64,000 nucleotides of DNA from Hydrogenophaga sp. (GCF_030651625.1 NZ_JAUSCF010000010.1:1-64000), one strand, 5' to 3'. Shown: positions 1-8,924, counted from the first letter of the stretch. Notes: generated from the letters alone by a model not told the origin. A program made the numbers and translations.

Positions 1-166
<166 letters not shown>

Positions 167-177
167 GGAGCATCCAC

Positions 178-492
178 ATGTCTTCCAAGCAAAAAATCCG
201 CATTCGCCTCAAGGCCTTCGATTACAAGCTGATCGATACCTCTGCCGCTGAGATCGTCGACACCGCCAAGCGCACCGGCGCCATCGTCAAGGGCCCCGTG
301 CCCCTGCCGACGCGCATGAAGCGTTTCGACATCCTGCGTTCGCCCCACGTCAACAAGACGAGCCGCGATCAGTTGGAAATCCGCACGCACCAGCGTCTGA
401 TGGACATCGTGGACCCGACCGACAAAACGGTGGACGCCCTGATGAAGCTCGATCTGCCAGCCGGTGTGGACGTAGAGATCAAGCTTCAGTAA
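178..492 (+). CDS. rpsJ: 30S ribosomal protein S10 / NusE
   Basis: Encodes 104 residues, the normal length for S10, starting [14 protein letters not shown] and ending VDVEIKLQ. S10 sits in the 30S head. Free S10 (NusE) also acts with NusB in transcription antitermination. The ATG at 178 follows an AAGGAG site. It is cotranscribed with tuf. Unlike the compact genes that follow, it is separated from rplC by a 387-base gap that holds a duplicated repeat and a promoter, so rpsJ may mark the end of the upstream str-type unit here. Confidence 0.98.
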   Translation: MSSKQKIRIRLKAFDYKLIDTSAAEIVDTAKRTGAIVKGPVPLPTRMKRFDILRSPHVNKTSRDQLEIRTHQRLMDIVDPTDKTVDALMKLDLPAGVDVEIKLQ

Positions 493-499
493 GCAGCAG

Positions 500-660
500 C
501 CCCCACGCTCCGCCACTGCGCGGGTCGCTGCCCCCCGAGGGGGCTGACCTTGCTTGGGGCGGCCCGGCGCAAGGTCTGTGGCCCCCACGCACCGCCGCTT
601 GCGCGGGTCGCTGCCCCCCGAGGGGGCTGACCTTGCCTGGGGCGGCCCGGCGCAAGGTCT
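500..660. repeat. Tandem duplication of a ~80-bp GC-rich intergenic repeat
   Basis: Two copies (about 500-577 and 582-660) are nearly identical, differing by a few substitutions and one inserted base. Each carries a C-rich/G-rich inverted repeat (CCCCCCGAGGGGGC) followed by GGGGCGGCCCGGCGCAAGG. Similar C-run/G-run hairpin units recur elsewhere in the window (42154, 47331, 54709, 57808, 58943, 63507). The block lies between rpsJ and rplC, genes that are normally adjacent. No ORF here looks coding. Confidence 0.85.
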
Positions 661-697
661 TTGAGGCCACACGCGCCGGCGGTTTTTGGGAGCTTGC

Positions 698-726
698 TTG
701 CCAAAACAGAGCCTGCTGGTTATACT
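698..726 (+). promoter_or_regulatory. Sigma-70-type promoter for the rplC-rpsQ genes
   Basis: TTGCCA at 698-703 and TATACT at 721-726 are separated by exactly 17 bases, close to the sigma-70 consensus. A start near 733 would give a ~147-nt leader before the rplC ATG at 880. This promoter would allow rplC to rpsQ to be expressed independently of tuf-rpsJ across the repeat block. In enterobacteria the S10 operon leader is the target of L4 autoregulation; whether this leader is regulated that way cannot be judged by eye. Confidence 0.7.
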
Positions 727-879
727 GGCAGGCTTTTCCGGATTTCGGTCCGGTGAGTTCGGCTTTGCCGATGCGGTCTGTCAATGATGCGGGCCGTGTG
801 TCTAAAACGTGTCGGTGCCCTTCGGGGAAATCGATGCACCATCAGCCCCGGCCAATTGAAGTCGGGAACGGAGAAAACA

Positions 880-1554
880 ATGAGTCTTAGCAACTCCCTC
901 GGGTTGTTGGGTCGCAAGGTGGGCATGATGCGCCTGTTCACCGATGACGGGGACGCAGTTCCTGTCACGGTGGTCGACGTGTCGAACAACCGTGTGACAC
1001 AAGTCAAAACTCAAGCCAACGATGGCTATGACGCGCTGCAGGTGACCTTCGGGTCGCGTCGCGCATCCCGCGTCACCAAGCCCGCAGCGGGACATCTGGC
1101 CAAGGCCGGTGTCGAAGCGGGCGAAATCATCCAGGAATTTCGCGTCGCTTCCGATGTGGCTTCACAGTACCAGCCCGGTGCCGTGGTGGCTGCCAACGCG
1201 ATCTTCGCGGCTGGCCAGAAGGTGGATGTGCAAGGTACCTCGATCGGTAAAGGCTTCGCCGGCACCATCAAGCGCCACAATTTCAAGTCCCAGCGCGCTT
1301 CGCACGGCAACAGCCGTTCGCACAACGTGCCCGGCTCGATCTCGATGGCGCAGGATCCAGGTCGCGTGTTCCCTGGCAAGAAAATGACCGGCCACATGGG
1401 TGATGTCACCAAGACCATCCAGAACCTGGACATCTTCCGTGTTGACGAAAGCCGTCAGCTGCTGATGATCCGCGGTGCCGTGCCTGGCGCCCCCGGTGGC
1501 TTCGTGACCGTGCGTCCCGCCATCAAAGCCAAAGTCAACAAGGGAGCAAACTGA
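880..1554 (+). CDS. rplC: 50S ribosomal protein L3
   Basis: Encodes 224 residues beginning [20 protein letters not shown], the conserved L3 N-terminus. The central [12 protein letters not shown] and the [13 protein letters not shown] loop that reaches toward the peptidyl-transferase centre are present. L3 is an early 23S rRNA assembly protein. The frame is open upstream to 784, but the ATG at 880 follows a CGGAGA site and matches the family start. The stop overlaps the rplD start by one base (TGATG), so the two are translationally coupled. Confidence 0.98.
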   Translation: MSLSNSLGLLGRKVGMMRLFTDDGDAVPVTVVDVSNNRVTQVKTQANDGYDALQVTFGSRRASRVTKPAAGHLAKAGVEAGEIIQEFRVASDVASQYQPGAVVAANAIFAAGQKVDVQGTSIGKGFAGTIKRHNFKSQRASHGNSRSHNVPGSISMAQDPGRVFPGKKMTGHMGDVTKTIQNLDIFRVDESRQLLMIRGAVPGAPGGFVTVRPAIKAKVNKGAN

Positions 1555-2174
1555 TGCAAGTTGAACTCCTCAATGACCAGGGTCAGGCATCTTCAAATGT
1601 GGACGTGCCCGAAACCGTGTTTGGTCGCGACTACAACGAATCGCTGATTCACCAACTGGTGGTGGCTTATCAGGCCAACGCCCGCCAAGGTACGCGTGCG
1701 CAAAAAGACCGTCAGATGGTCAAGCACTCGACCAAGAAGCCGTTCAAGCAAAAAGGCACCGGCCGCGCGCGCGCCGGTATGACTTCCTCGCCCATCTGGC
1801 GCGGAGGCGGTCGCATTTTCCCGAACAGCCCGGACGAAAATTTCACCCAGAAGATCAACAAGAAGATGTATCGCGCCGGCATGGCCTCCATCTTCTCGCA
1901 ACTGGTGCGTGAAGGCCGTCTGGCCGTGGTGGATTCCATGAAGGTGGACTCGCCCAAGACCAAGCAGCTGGCCGACAAGTTCAAGACCATGAACCTGCAG
2001 TCGGTTCTGGTGATCGCCGAAGAAGTCGACGAAAACCTGTACCTGGCTTCGCGCAATCTGCCCAACATTCTGATCGTCGAGCCACGCTACGCCGATCCGG
2101 TGTCGCTGGTGCACTACAAGAAGGTGATCGTCACCAAGGGCGCCATCGACCAGCTCAAGGAGATGTTCGCATGA
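1554..2174 (+). CDS. rplD: 50S ribosomal protein L4
   Basis: Encodes 206 residues. The extended loop with many basic residues ([19 protein letters not shown], residues ~55-75) lines the peptide exit tunnel and is diagnostic of L4. In enterobacteria L4 also represses its own operon through the S10 leader and RNase E. Its start overlaps the rplC stop by one base and its end overlaps rplW by four (ATGA), so the L3-L4-L23 cassette is tightly coupled. Confidence 0.98.
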   Translation: MQVELLNDQGQASSNVDVPETVFGRDYNESLIHQLVVAYQANARQGTRAQKDRQMVKHSTKKPFKQKGTGRARAGMTSSPIWRGGGRIFPNSPDENFTQKINKKMYRAGMASIFSQLVREGRLAVVDSMKVDSPKTKQLADKFKTMNLQSVLVIAEEVDENLYLASRNLPNILIVEPRYADPVSLVHYKKVIVTKGAIDQLKEMFA

Positions 2175-2485
2175 GCGTCACGAAATACGACGAAGGCCGA
2201 CTGATGCAGGTGCTGGTTGCGCCCATCGTGTCGGAAAAGGCCACCATGGTCGCTGAAAAATCCAACGCTGTGTTGTTCAAGGTGCTGCGCGATGCCAGCA
2301 AGCCAGAGATCAAGGCCGCAGTGGAAATGATGTTCAAGGTGGAAGTCGCGGGTGTGTCCGTGCTCAACCAGAAGGGCAAAGCGAAGCGTTTCGGCAAGAC
2401 TATGGGTCGCCGTGACCACGTGCGCAAAGCCTATGTGACCCTCAAGCCGGGTCAGGAACTGAACTTCGGCGGGGAGGGCGTTTAA
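2171..2485 (+). CDS. rplW: 50S ribosomal protein L23
   Basis: Encodes 104 residues with the L23 signature [10 protein letters not shown] near the N-terminus and a basic C-terminal half ([22 protein letters not shown]). L23 sits at the tunnel exit and is the docking site for trigger factor and SRP. The ATG overlaps the rplD stop by four bases. rplB follows after two bases. Confidence 0.98.
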   Translation: MSVTKYDEGRLMQVLVAPIVSEKATMVAEKSNAVLFKVLRDASKPEIKAAVEMMFKVEVAGVSVLNQKGKAKRFGKTMGRRDHVRKAYVTLKPGQELNFGGEGV

Positions 2486-2487
2486 TC

Positions 2488-3318
2488 ATGGCTGTCATCA
2501 AGATGAAACCCACCTCACCAGGCCGTCGCGGCATGGTGAAGGTCACGCGTGACCACCTCCACAAAGGTGAAGGTTTTGCGCCGCTGCTGGAGCCTCAGTT
2601 CCAGAAAGCCGGCCGCAACAACAACGGTCACATCACGGTTCGCCACAAGGGCGGTGGTCACAAGCACCACTACCGCGTCGTCGACTTCCGTCGTGACAAA
2701 GATGGCATCCCGGCCAAGGTTGAGCGCATCGAATACGACCCGAACCGCACGGCGCACATTGCGCTGATGTGCTACGCCGACGGCGAGCGCCGCTACATCA
2801 TCGCCCCACGTGGCGTTGAAGTGGGTGCCACCCTGCTGTCCGGCTCGGAGTCGCCGATTCGTGTGGGCAATACCCTGCCGATCCGCAACATCCCGGTGGG
2901 CTCCACCATCCACTGCATCGAGCTGCAAATCGGCAAGGGCGCACAAATCGCCCGTTCTGCTGGTGCTTCTGCCGTGCTGCTGGCCCGCGAAGGCATCTAC
3001 GCCCAGGTTCGCATGCGCTCCGGCGAGGTCCGCAAGGTCCACGTGGACTGCCGCGCCACCATCGGCGAAGTGTCCAACCAGGAACACAGCCTGCGCCAGT
3101 TGGGCAAGGCCGGTGTGAAGCGTCACATGGGCATTCGCCCGACCGTTCGCGGTACCGCGATGAACCCGATCGACCACCCGCACGGTGGTGGTGAAGGCAA
3201 GACCGGTGAAGGTCGCGCGCCGGTGGATCCGTGGGGCAACCTGACCAAGGGCTACCGTACCCGCAACAACCGCCGTACGCAGTCCATGATCGTGTCGCGT
3301 CGCAAGAGCAAGAAGTAA
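2488..3318 (+). CDS. rplB: 50S ribosomal protein L2
   Basis: Encodes 276 residues (273 in E. coli). L2 is essential for subunit joining and peptidyl-transferase activity. The conserved segment [19 protein letters not shown] and the [13 protein letters not shown] motif, containing the histidine implicated in peptidyl transfer (E. coli His229), are intact, as is the basic tail [15 protein letters not shown]. The start ATG is two bases after the rplW stop. Confidence 0.98.
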   Translation: MAVIKMKPTSPGRRGMVKVTRDHLHKGEGFAPLLEPQFQKAGRNNNGHITVRHKGGGHKHHYRVVDFRRDKDGIPAKVERIEYDPNRTAHIALMCYADGERRYIIAPRGVEVGATLLSGSESPIRVGNTLPIRNIPVGSTIHCIELQIGKGAQIARSAGASAVLLAREGIYAQVRMRSGEVRKVHVDCRATIGEVSNQEHSLRQLGKAGVKRHMGIRPTVRGTAMNPIDHPHGGGEGKTGEGRAPVDPWGNLTKGYRTRNNRRTQSMIVSRRKSKK

Positions 3319-3329
3319 GGGTTGACATC

Positions 3330-3605
3330 ATGACTCGTTCACTCAAAAAAGGCCCCTTCGTTGACCATCACCTGATGGCCAAGGTTGAAAAGGCCCAGTC
3401 CACCAAGGACAAAAAGCCGGTCAAGACCTGGTCGCGCCGCTCCATGATCCTGCCCGACTTCATCGGCCTGACCATTGCCGTGCACAACGGCAAGCAGCAC
3501 GTACCCGTGTACATCACCGACCAGATGGTCGGCCACAAGCTCGGCGAGTTTTCGCTGACCCGCACGTTCAAGGGTCATCCGGGCGACAAAAAAGCCAAGA
3601 AGTAA
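3330..3605 (+). CDS. rpsS: 30S ribosomal protein S19
   Basis: Encodes 91 residues starting [15 protein letters not shown], the conserved S19 start. The signature [15 protein letters not shown] and the C-terminal [21 protein letters not shown] are present. S19 forms a complex with S13 in the 30S head near the A and P sites. The frame is open upstream into rplB from 3231, but only the ATG at 3330 agrees with the family N-terminus. It lies 11 bases after the rplB stop. Confidence 0.98.
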   Translation: MTRSLKKGPFVDHHLMAKVEKAQSTKDKKPVKTWSRRSMILPDFIGLTIAVHNGKQHVPVYITDQMVGHKLGEFSLTRTFKGHPGDKKAKK

Positions 3606-3614
3606 GGATTAACC

Positions 3615-3950
3615 ATGACAACAGAAACCCGCTCTGTCGTTCGAGGCGTGCGCCTGTCGGTGGACAAGGGCCGACTGGTTGCCGACCTGATTCGTGGCAA
3701 GAAGGTCGACCAGGCACTGAACATTCTGGCGTTCACGCAGAAGAAAGCCGCTGGCATCGTCAAGAAGGCGCTCGAATCGGCCATCGCCAACGCTGAACAC
3801 AACGATGGCGCCGACATCGACGAACTGAAGGTGACAACCATCTACGTCGAACAAGGCACCACGCTCAAGCGCTTCTCGGCCCGCGCCAAAGGCCGCGGCA
3901 ACCGCATCAGCAAACCCACGTGTCACATCTACGTGACGGTTGGCAACTGA
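3615..3950 (+). CDS. rplV: 50S ribosomal protein L22
   Basis: Encodes 111 residues. L22 contacts all domains of 23S rRNA, and its beta-hairpin (here around [20 protein letters not shown], residues ~80-100) lines the exit tunnel, the site of macrolide-resistance mutations. The [23 protein letters not shown] start and HIYVTV end are typical. No insertion or deletion is seen in the tunnel loop. Confidence 0.98.
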   Translation: MTTETRSVVRGVRLSVDKGRLVADLIRGKKVDQALNILAFTQKKAAGIVKKALESAIANAEHNDGADIDELKVTTIYVEQGTTLKRFSARAKGRGNRISKPTCHIYVTVGN

Positions 3951-3965
3951 AGAGGTCACAGGAAT

Positions 3966-4844
3966 ATGGGACAGAAAATCAACCCTACCGGGTTCCGCCT
4001 CGCAGTTTCGCGCAACTGGGCCAGCCGCTGGTACGCAAGCAACCGCGATTTCGCCGGCATGCTGGCCGAAGACATCAAGGTTCGCGAGTACCTCAAGGGC
4101 AAGCTGAAGAACGCCGCCGTTTCGCGCGTCGTGATCGAGCGCCCCGCCAAGAACGCACGCATCACCATCTACTCGGCACGTCCGGGCGTGGTGATCGGCA
4201 AGAAAGGCGAGGACATCGAGAAGCTGAAGAAAGAACTGGCCGCCAAGTTGGGCGTGCCGGTTGCGGTCAACATCGAAGAAGTGCGCAAGCCCGAAATCGA
4301 TGCCAAACTGATTGCCGACAGCATCACGCAGCAGCTGGAAAAGCGCATCATGTTCCGTCGCGCCATGAAGCGTGCGATGCAAAACGCCATGCGTCTGGGT
4401 GCACAAGGCATCAAGATCATGTCGTCGGGTCGCTTGAACGGCATTGAAATTGCTCGTTGTGAGTGGTACCGCGAAGGTCGCGTGCCGCTTCACACCCTGC
4501 GCGCCGACATCGATTACGGCACGTCCGAAGCCAAGACCACCTACGGCATCATTGGTGTCAAGGTCTGGGTCTACAAGGGCGATACCCTGGGTCGCAATGA
4601 TGCGCCTGTGGCCGCTGAAGCCCCTCGCTCCGAAGAAGATCGCCGTCCACGTGGTCCGCGCCGCGAGCGTCCAGCAGGTCCTCCTGCCCGCGCCGCAGTT
4701 CGCCGCCCTGGCGCCAATGCCGCTCCGGCCGATGGCAGCGACAAGCCCGCCATTGCCACCGATGGCGCCGATACCAAACCCGCCGTTAAGCGCGTTCGCA
4801 AAGACGCACCCGCACCTGCAGCTGCGGACGGCAAAGGAGAATAA
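3966..4844 (+). CDS. rpsC: 30S ribosomal protein S3 with a long low-complexity C-terminal tail
   Basis: Encodes 292 residues; E. coli S3 has 233. The core is normal: [18 protein letters not shown] start, KH-domain [16 protein letters not shown] (about 74-89), and the C-terminal domain up to about residue 210. S3 lies at the mRNA entry tunnel and contributes to helicase activity. Residues ~212-292 form an Ala/Pro/Arg/Asp-rich, probably disordered tail containing [11 protein letters not shown] and ending AAADGKGE. Extended S3 tails occur in several betaproteobacteria from general knowledge; the function is unknown. rplP starts two bases after the stop. Confidence 0.97.
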   Translation: MGQKINPTGFRLAVSRNWASRWYASNRDFAGMLAEDIKVREYLKGKLKNAAVSRVVIERPAKNARITIYSARPGVVIGKKGEDIEKLKKELAAKLGVPVAVNIEEVRKPEIDAKLIADSITQQLEKRIMFRRAMKRAMQNAMRLGAQGIKIMSSGRLNGIEIARCEWYREGRVPLHTLRADIDYGTSEAKTTYGIIGVKVWVYKGDTLGRNDAPVAAEAPRSEEDRRPRGPRRERPAGPPARAAVRRPGANAAPADGSDKPAIATDGADTKPAVKRVRKDAPAPAAADGKGE

Positions 4845-4846
4845 AC

Positions 4847-5263
4847 ATGTTGCAACCTGCTCGTCGCAAGTACCGTAAAGAGCAAAAAGGCCGTAACACG
4901 GGTGTCGCCACCAGTGGCGCGACCGTGGCCTTTGGCGATTTCGGTCTGAAATCCACCGACCGCGGCCGCCTCACAGCCCGTCAGATCGAGGCCGCACGCC
5001 GTGCGATCTCCCGCCATGTCAAGCGTGGCGGCCGAATCTGGATTCGCGTGTTCCCGGACAAGCCAATTTCGAACAAGCCTGCCGAAGTCCGTATGGGCAA
5101 CGGCAAAGGTTCGGTCGAGTACTACGTGGCCGAAATCCAGCCCGGCAAGGTGCTCTATGAAATCGTTGGCGTGCCCGAACAGCTGGCCCGTGAAGCTTTC
5201 ACCCTGGCTGCGGCCAAACTCCCCCTGCGCACCACGTTTGTGACGCGCTTGCTGGGCCAGTGA
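4847..5263 (+). CDS. rplP: 50S ribosomal protein L16
   Basis: Encodes 138 residues (136 in E. coli), starting [17 protein letters not shown]. It contains the conserved [23 protein letters not shown] block, which includes the arginine hydroxylated by YcfD in E. coli (Arg81), and the [15 protein letters not shown] segment. L16 organises the A-site region of the 50S subunit. It is spaced two bases after rpsC. Confidence 0.98.
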   Translation: MLQPARRKYRKEQKGRNTGVATSGATVAFGDFGLKSTDRGRLTARQIEAARRAISRHVKRGGRIWIRVFPDKPISNKPAEVRMGNGKGSVEYYVAEIQPGKVLYEIVGVPEQLAREAFTLAAAKLPLRTTFVTRLLGQ

Positions 5264-5279
5264 TTCAGGAGAACTCAAG

Positions 5280-5486
5280 ATGAAAACTGCTGAATTGCGC
5301 AAAAAGGATGTTGCTGGCCTTGAGGCCGAGGTGAAGTCACTGCAGAAGGCCCATTTCGGCCTTCGCATGCAGAAAGCCACGCAACAACTCAACAACAATG
5401 CCACGCTGGGCGAGACGCGTCGCGCCATTGCCCGTGCCAAGACCATTCTGGCCGAGCAGCAGCGTGCTGCGGCAGCCGGCAAATAA
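5280..5486 (+). CDS. rpmC: 50S ribosomal protein L29
   Basis: Encodes 68 residues, normal L29 length, forming two helices. The signature [16 protein letters not shown] and the [11 protein letters not shown] helix are clear. L29 sits beside L23 at the exit tunnel and contributes to trigger-factor and SRP docking. A short Ala-rich end (RAAAAGK) follows. The gene lies 16 bases after rplP with an AGGAG site. Confidence 0.97.
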   Translation: MKTAELRKKDVAGLEAEVKSLQKAHFGLRMQKATQQLNNNATLGETRRAIARAKTILAEQQRAAAAGK

Positions 5487-5497
5487 GGAGCGAAACC

Positions 5498-5767
5498 ATG
5501 ACGGAAGCTAAAACATCCCTCAAGCGCACCTTGGTTGGCAAGGTGGTCAGTGACAAGCGTGCCAAGACCGTGACGGTGCTGGTGGAGCGCCGCGTCAAGC
5601 ACGAGCTCTATGACAAGATCGTGGCCAAGTCGAGCAAGTATCACGCGCACGACGAAAACGGCGAGTACAAGATGGGCGACTTGATCGAGATCACTGAAAG
5701 CCGTCCGTTGTCGAAGACCAAGAACTGGGTGGCCAGCCGACTGGTGCAAAAGGCAGCGCTGGTTTAA
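5498..5767 (+). CDS. rpsQ: 30S ribosomal protein S17
   Basis: Encodes 89 residues. S17 is an OB-fold primary 16S rRNA binding protein. [19 protein letters not shown] at the start and the signature [18 protein letters not shown] are present. It is the last gene of the S10 unit: an intrinsic terminator follows 33 bases downstream, and the spc-operon genes (rplN onward), which often come next in proteobacteria, are absent here. Confidence 0.98.
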   Translation: MTEAKTSLKRTLVGKVVSDKRAKTVTVLVERRVKHELYDKIVAKSSKYHAHDENGEYKMGDLIEITESRPLSKTKNWVASRLVQKAALV

Positions 5768-5799
5768 GTGCTGTTGCGCTGACCTCAGCGCGATACCGA

Positions 5800-5828
5800 A
5801 AAGCGACCGACAATCTCGGTCGCTTTTT
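5800..5828 (+). terminator. Intrinsic terminator of the S10 unit
   Basis: AAAGCGACCGA (5800-5810), a five-base loop, and TCGGTCGCTTTTT (5816-5828) form a perfect 8-bp GC-rich core stem extended by A-T pairs, followed by a T-rich run. It is correctly placed after rpsQ. Confidence 0.9.
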
Positions 5829-5901
5829 CTTTTTCCGGACCCGTATGGGTCAGGTCCTTTCTACAGGCCTTGCAGGCCAACCGAACCCAGAGGAGCAGCA
5901 G

Positions 5902-6411
5902 ATGATTCAGATTGGTGAACAGATTCCGGCAACCACGTTGATGGAGTACAGCGAAGTCGAGGGCAACGGCTGCAGCATCGGCCCGAACCCCGTGGACACC
6001 AAAGCGGCGAGTGCAGGAAAGACCATCGCAGTGTTCGCCCTGCCTGGCGCATTCACACCGACCTGTTCGGCCAAGCATGTTCCAGGGTACATGGAAGCCT
6101 TCAATGAACTGAAAGCGGCGGGGGTGGACGAAATCTGGTGCCTGAGCGTCAACGATGCTTTCGTGATGGGTGCATGGGCGCGTGACCAGAAAACCGGTGA
6201 AAAAGTCCGCATGCTTGCGGATGGCAGTGCCGACTTCGCCAAGGCCACCGGCCTGACCCTGGACCTGACCGGGCGTGGCATGGGTTTGCGCAGCAACCGT
6301 TATTCCATGCTGGTGCGCGACGGTGTCGTCAAGACATTGAACATCGAGGCGCCCGGCAAATTCGAAGTGAGTGACGCCGCCACGTTGCTGGCCCAGGTCA
6401 AGGCCCTCTGA
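5902..6411 (+). CDS. Peroxiredoxin (Prx5-like, redoxin family)
   Basis: Encodes 169 residues. The peroxidatic cysteine lies in the Prx5-type motif PGAFTPTCSAKHVPGY (Cys55), and a conserved distal arginine segment LRSNRYSMLV follows. It should reduce H2O2 and alkyl hydroperoxides in the cytoplasm using glutathione/glutaredoxin or thioredoxin. There is no fused glutaredoxin domain, unlike the Haemophilus-type hybrid. The chosen ATG at 5902 follows GAGGAGCAGCAG; the frame is open to 5845, but that segment has no family resemblance. It is a monocistronic unit downstream of the S10 terminator. Confidence 0.93.
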   Translation: MIQIGEQIPATTLMEYSEVEGNGCSIGPNPVDTKAASAGKTIAVFALPGAFTPTCSAKHVPGYMEAFNELKAAGVDEIWCLSVNDAFVMGAWARDQKTGEKVRMLADGSADFAKATGLTLDLTGRGMGLRSNRYSMLVRDGVVKTLNIEAPGKFEVSDAATLLAQVKAL

Positions 6412-6416
6412 CCTTC

Positions 6417-6446
6417 AAGCAGGCTTTCGGAGGCCCGAGCCTGCTT
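6417..6446. terminator. Hairpin between convergent genes, possible terminator
   Basis: AAGCAGGCT (6417-6425) and AGCCTGCTT (6438-6446) form a perfect 9-bp stem with a 12-base loop between the convergent peroxiredoxin and acetyltransferase genes. No clear T-run follows on either strand, so termination is inferred from position only. Confidence 0.45.
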
Positions 6447-6472
6447 GCTTGACCTCCCTCGATCTGGCCTTG

Positions 6473-6964
6473 CTACAGGTCGACCTTGAGGTAATGCGCT
6501 CCTGCGATGGGGTTGTGATAGTACGGCGCCACCTCGTAGAAGCCTGCTTCCTGGTACAGCGCACGGGCCGACTCCATGTCGCTGAGCGTGTCAAGCAGCA
6601 TGGTGGTGTAGCCCGCCAGACGGGCGCGCGAGATGACCTCCTCCACGAGCAGCCGCCCCAGTCCAAAGCCGCGAAACGCCCGGCGCACAAAGAGTCGTTT
6701 CATTTCGCAGGCATTCAAATGATCGCTGTGCACCAGAGGTCTCAGCGCGCAGCAGCCTGCCGGCATGCCGTCCACAAACGCCAGCACCAGCGCACCCGAG
6801 GGTTCCGAATATTCGCCTGGAAGATTTTCCAACTCTGAGGCGAAGCCCTGGAAACAGAGATCGATACCCAGATCGGCCTGGTAGTCGATGAACAGCGCGC
6901 GGGCCGCCTCGGTCTCGTCGGTGGAAAGGGCCGGCTTCAGGATGAGTTGAGGTGTCGCGTTCAC
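6473..6964 (-). CDS. GNAT-family N-acetyltransferase
   Basis: Encodes 163 residues from a GTG at 6964 (reading VNATPQLILKPALS); another in-frame GTG at 7012 would add 16 unconvincing residues. The acetyl-CoA binding motif A is visible as KRLFVRRAFRGFGLGRLL (R-x-x-G-x-G/A pattern), followed by LLDTLSDMESARALYQEAGF, the typical GNAT C-terminal half. The substrate cannot be told. It lies about 75 bases downstream of the cytochrome b gene on the same strand and could be cotranscribed with it. Confidence 0.85.
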   Translation of the reverse strand: MNATPQLILKPALSTDETEAARALFIDYQADLGIDLCFQGFASELENLPGEYSEPSGALVLAFVDGMPAGCCALRPLVHSDHLNACEMKRLFVRRAFRGFGLGRLLVEEVISRARLAGYTTMLLDTLSDMESARALYQEAGFYEVAPYYHNPIAGAHYLKVDL

Positions 6965-7039
6965 AGTCGGTGCTGAGGTGCTTGCGCAGCGGGAATGCAG
7001 TCTACCCCACACAACGCCACCCAGGAATCCGTCCCAGTC

Positions 7040-7714
7040 TCAGAAACCACCGCCTTGCCCGACCACCCAGTTGACCACGAGGCCACAGCCAACCAGAACC
7101 ACGAGAGCGAGCAGGCGGGTGCCCAGGGTGTCTTTTGCCGCAGGGACGGCTTCATCGACCTTCTTGTCACCCAGGAGCATGGGCTGCACAAGACCTTGTT
7201 TCTTGACGACCTTGTAGAACGCGATGGCCAGCAGATGCAGAAGCACCAGACCGAGAATGAGGAACTTGCCAACGTTCTTGTGGTAGCTGGTGGCAGAGCG
7301 CACCGTGTCGCCTGAGACCCATCCCACCAGCGGTCCGAAGAAAGCGATCTCGTCGTCGCTGATCAGGCCAGAACCCACCTGCACCAGCAGCACAGCAAGC
7401 AGCGCAAAAACCGAAAGTGCTCCCAGGGGCGTATGACCGACCCGGTGGACCGGCTCTGACCGACCCCGAAGGTAGGCGATCAAGACCCCAGGGCCAAAAA
7501 GAAAACTCGAAAAACGGGACCAATGGCCGCCGACAAAGCCCCACACCAGGCGAAACAGCAGCAGCGTCAAGACGGCGTAGCCCAGTCGCAAATGCCAGTT
7601 CATCCAGTTGCCACCGACACTGCCGCTGACCACGAGGCCGATGACACAGGCCGCCAGCGACCAATGAAACAAGCGGGTGGGAAGATCCCAGACTCGGATG
7701 GCGTGCATGTTCAT
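7040..7714 (-). CDS. Cytochrome b561-family membrane protein
   Basis: Encodes ~224 residues from ATG 7714 (MNMHAIRVWDLPTRLFHWSL; ATG 7708 is equally possible). WDLPTRLFHWSLA with its histidine, WHLRLGYAVL and the later SYHKNVGKFLILGLVLLHLLAI supply haem-ligand histidines of a four-to-five-helix di-haem b cytochrome (Ni/Fe-hydrogenase b-type/b561 fold). Such proteins pass electrons from the quinone pool to periplasmic cytochromes. It is divergent from the cytochrome c' gene at 7859, sharing a 144-bp control region, a recurrent partnership from general knowledge. The frame continues upstream, but those residues look non-coding. Confidence 0.88.
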   Translation of the reverse strand: MNMHAIRVWDLPTRLFHWSLAACVIGLVVSGSVGGNWMNWHLRLGYAVLTLLLFRLVWGFVGGHWSRFSSFLFGPGVLIAYLRGRSEPVHRVGHTPLGALSVFALLAVLLVQVGSGLISDDEIAFFGPLVGWVSGDTVRSATSYHKNVGKFLILGLVLLHLLAIAFYKVVKKQGLVQPMLLGDKKVDEAVPAAKDTLGTRLLALVVLVGCGLVVNWVVGQGGGF

Positions 7715-7858
7715 GTCCAACTGGGCGCTGAGAAACCAAGAAACATGTCCGAGAAGATACACAGGAAAAGGGTTCCCGTGGAACTTTGAAGAGAAAACGG
7801 GGATCACGGCGATGGGAAACCAGCCGCCCGAAACCTCCAACCCCCATCAGGAGAAACC

Positions 7859-8311
7859 ATGAAAGTCTTCGCATCCCTTGCCGCAGGCGCCCTCATCGCG
7901 TCGCTGGCAGCGCCCGCAGTCGCGCAGTTTCAGAGACCGGACGACGCCGTCAAATACCGAAAAGCCGCGTTCACAGTCATGGGGACCCACTTCAGCCGCA
8001 TCGGAGCCATGGCCAATGGCAGGGTTCCTTTCGACGCCACGGCAGCGGCCAACAGCGCGGCCATCGTGGAAACCATGAGCGCACTTCCATGGGAGGGCTT
8101 TCTGGCGGGCACAGACAAGGGCGATACCCGTGCGAAGCCAGAAATCTGGACCGAACAGGTCAAGTTCAAAGAGGGCGCCGAGAAGCTGCAGGTCGAGACA
8201 GCCAAGCTGTCAGCTGCGGCAAAGACCGGAAACCTTGACGCGGTGAAGGCGGCGTTCGGTGCCGTAGGTCAATCGTGCAAGGCCTGTCACGACGTCTACC
8301 GCAAGGATTGA
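7859..8311 (+). CDS. Cytochrome c'
   Basis: Encodes 150 residues: a Sec signal peptide (MKVFASLAAGALIASLAAPAVA), then a four-helix-bundle class II cytochrome c with the single haem site CKACH near the C-terminus (140-144). Cytochromes c' bind NO and CO and are linked to nitrosative-stress protection and periplasmic electron transfer. RBS AGGAG lies seven bases before the ATG. It diverges from the cytochrome b561 gene, its probable electron partner. Confidence 0.93.
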   Translation: MKVFASLAAGALIASLAAPAVAQFQRPDDAVKYRKAAFTVMGTHFSRIGAMANGRVPFDATAAANSAAIVETMSALPWEGFLAGTDKGDTRAKPEIWTEQVKFKEGAEKLQVETAKLSAAAKTGNLDAVKAAFGAVGQSCKACHDVYRKD

Positions 8312-8399
8312 ACAACAGCGAATCGATCTCCCTGGTGTTCATAAACGAGCCGGACTCGAAAGGGTTCGGCTCTTTCACGAAGAGGGGCTGCACACAGCC

Positions 8400-8924
8400 T
8401 CAGGTCTGAGCCAGCAATTTTTCGATCAATTGGTGCAGTGCGGTGAAATCGGGCTCACCCACATAGCGTTTGACAATCCGACCCTGGCGATCGATCAGGA
8501 AGGTGGTGGGGGTGAGTCTCACGTCGCCCCAGGCGCGCGCGATCTCACCCGTGTTGTCGATGGCCACCTTGAACGGGAGCTGGCGGGTCTGAGCGAAGTT
8601 CACGACCCATGCTGGTGGGTCGTAGTCCATGGCGACGGCCAGCGTTTCAAACCCCTGGCTCTGGTATTTGTTGTACGTGGACGCGAGTGCGGGCATTTCC
8701 TTGACGCACGTGACGCAAGTGGTGGCCCAAAAATTCACCAGCATGACCTTGCCCTTGAGGTCGGCGGTCGTGGTGGATGAACCATCGAGAAGAACAAAAG
8801 TGGACGCTGGCGCGGCTTCTTTGCCTGCGCAGCCGACCAGCCCCAACGCTGCGGCGATGCCGATGCCAGCCAAAAGGCGCAGCGAAGAGCGTCGATGGGA
8901 TGCAAGTGAAGAAAACAAAGGCAT
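8400..8924 (-). CDS. TlpA/ResA-like thioredoxin-fold lipoprotein
   Basis: Encodes 174 residues from ATG 8924, chosen because GGAAG sits seven bases upstream; ATG 8936 is the alternative. The N-terminus carries a lipoprotein signal with lipobox LVGC (Cys32). The redoxin domain has WATTCVTCVKEMP (Cys70, Cys73) and the cis-proline segment LTPTTFLIDRQG. It should be a membrane-anchored periplasmic disulfide reductase, as in cytochrome c or Cu(A) maturation. Its neighbours (cytochromes, another thioredoxin-like protein) fit a redox role, but the client is unknown. Confidence 0.9.
   Translation of the reverse strand: MPLFSSLASHRRSSLRLLAGIGIAAALGLVGCAGKEAAPASTFVLLDGSSTTTADLKGKVMLVNFWATTCVTCVKEMPALASTYNKYQSQGFETLAVAMDYDPPAWVVNFAQTRQLPFKVAIDNTGEIARAWGDVRLTPTTFLIDRQGRIVKRYVGEPDFTALHQLIEKLLAQT

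Noticed and set aside
500..660. CRISPR-like array
   Set aside because: Only two adjacent copies without spacers; they are a tandem duplication of an intergenic repeat.
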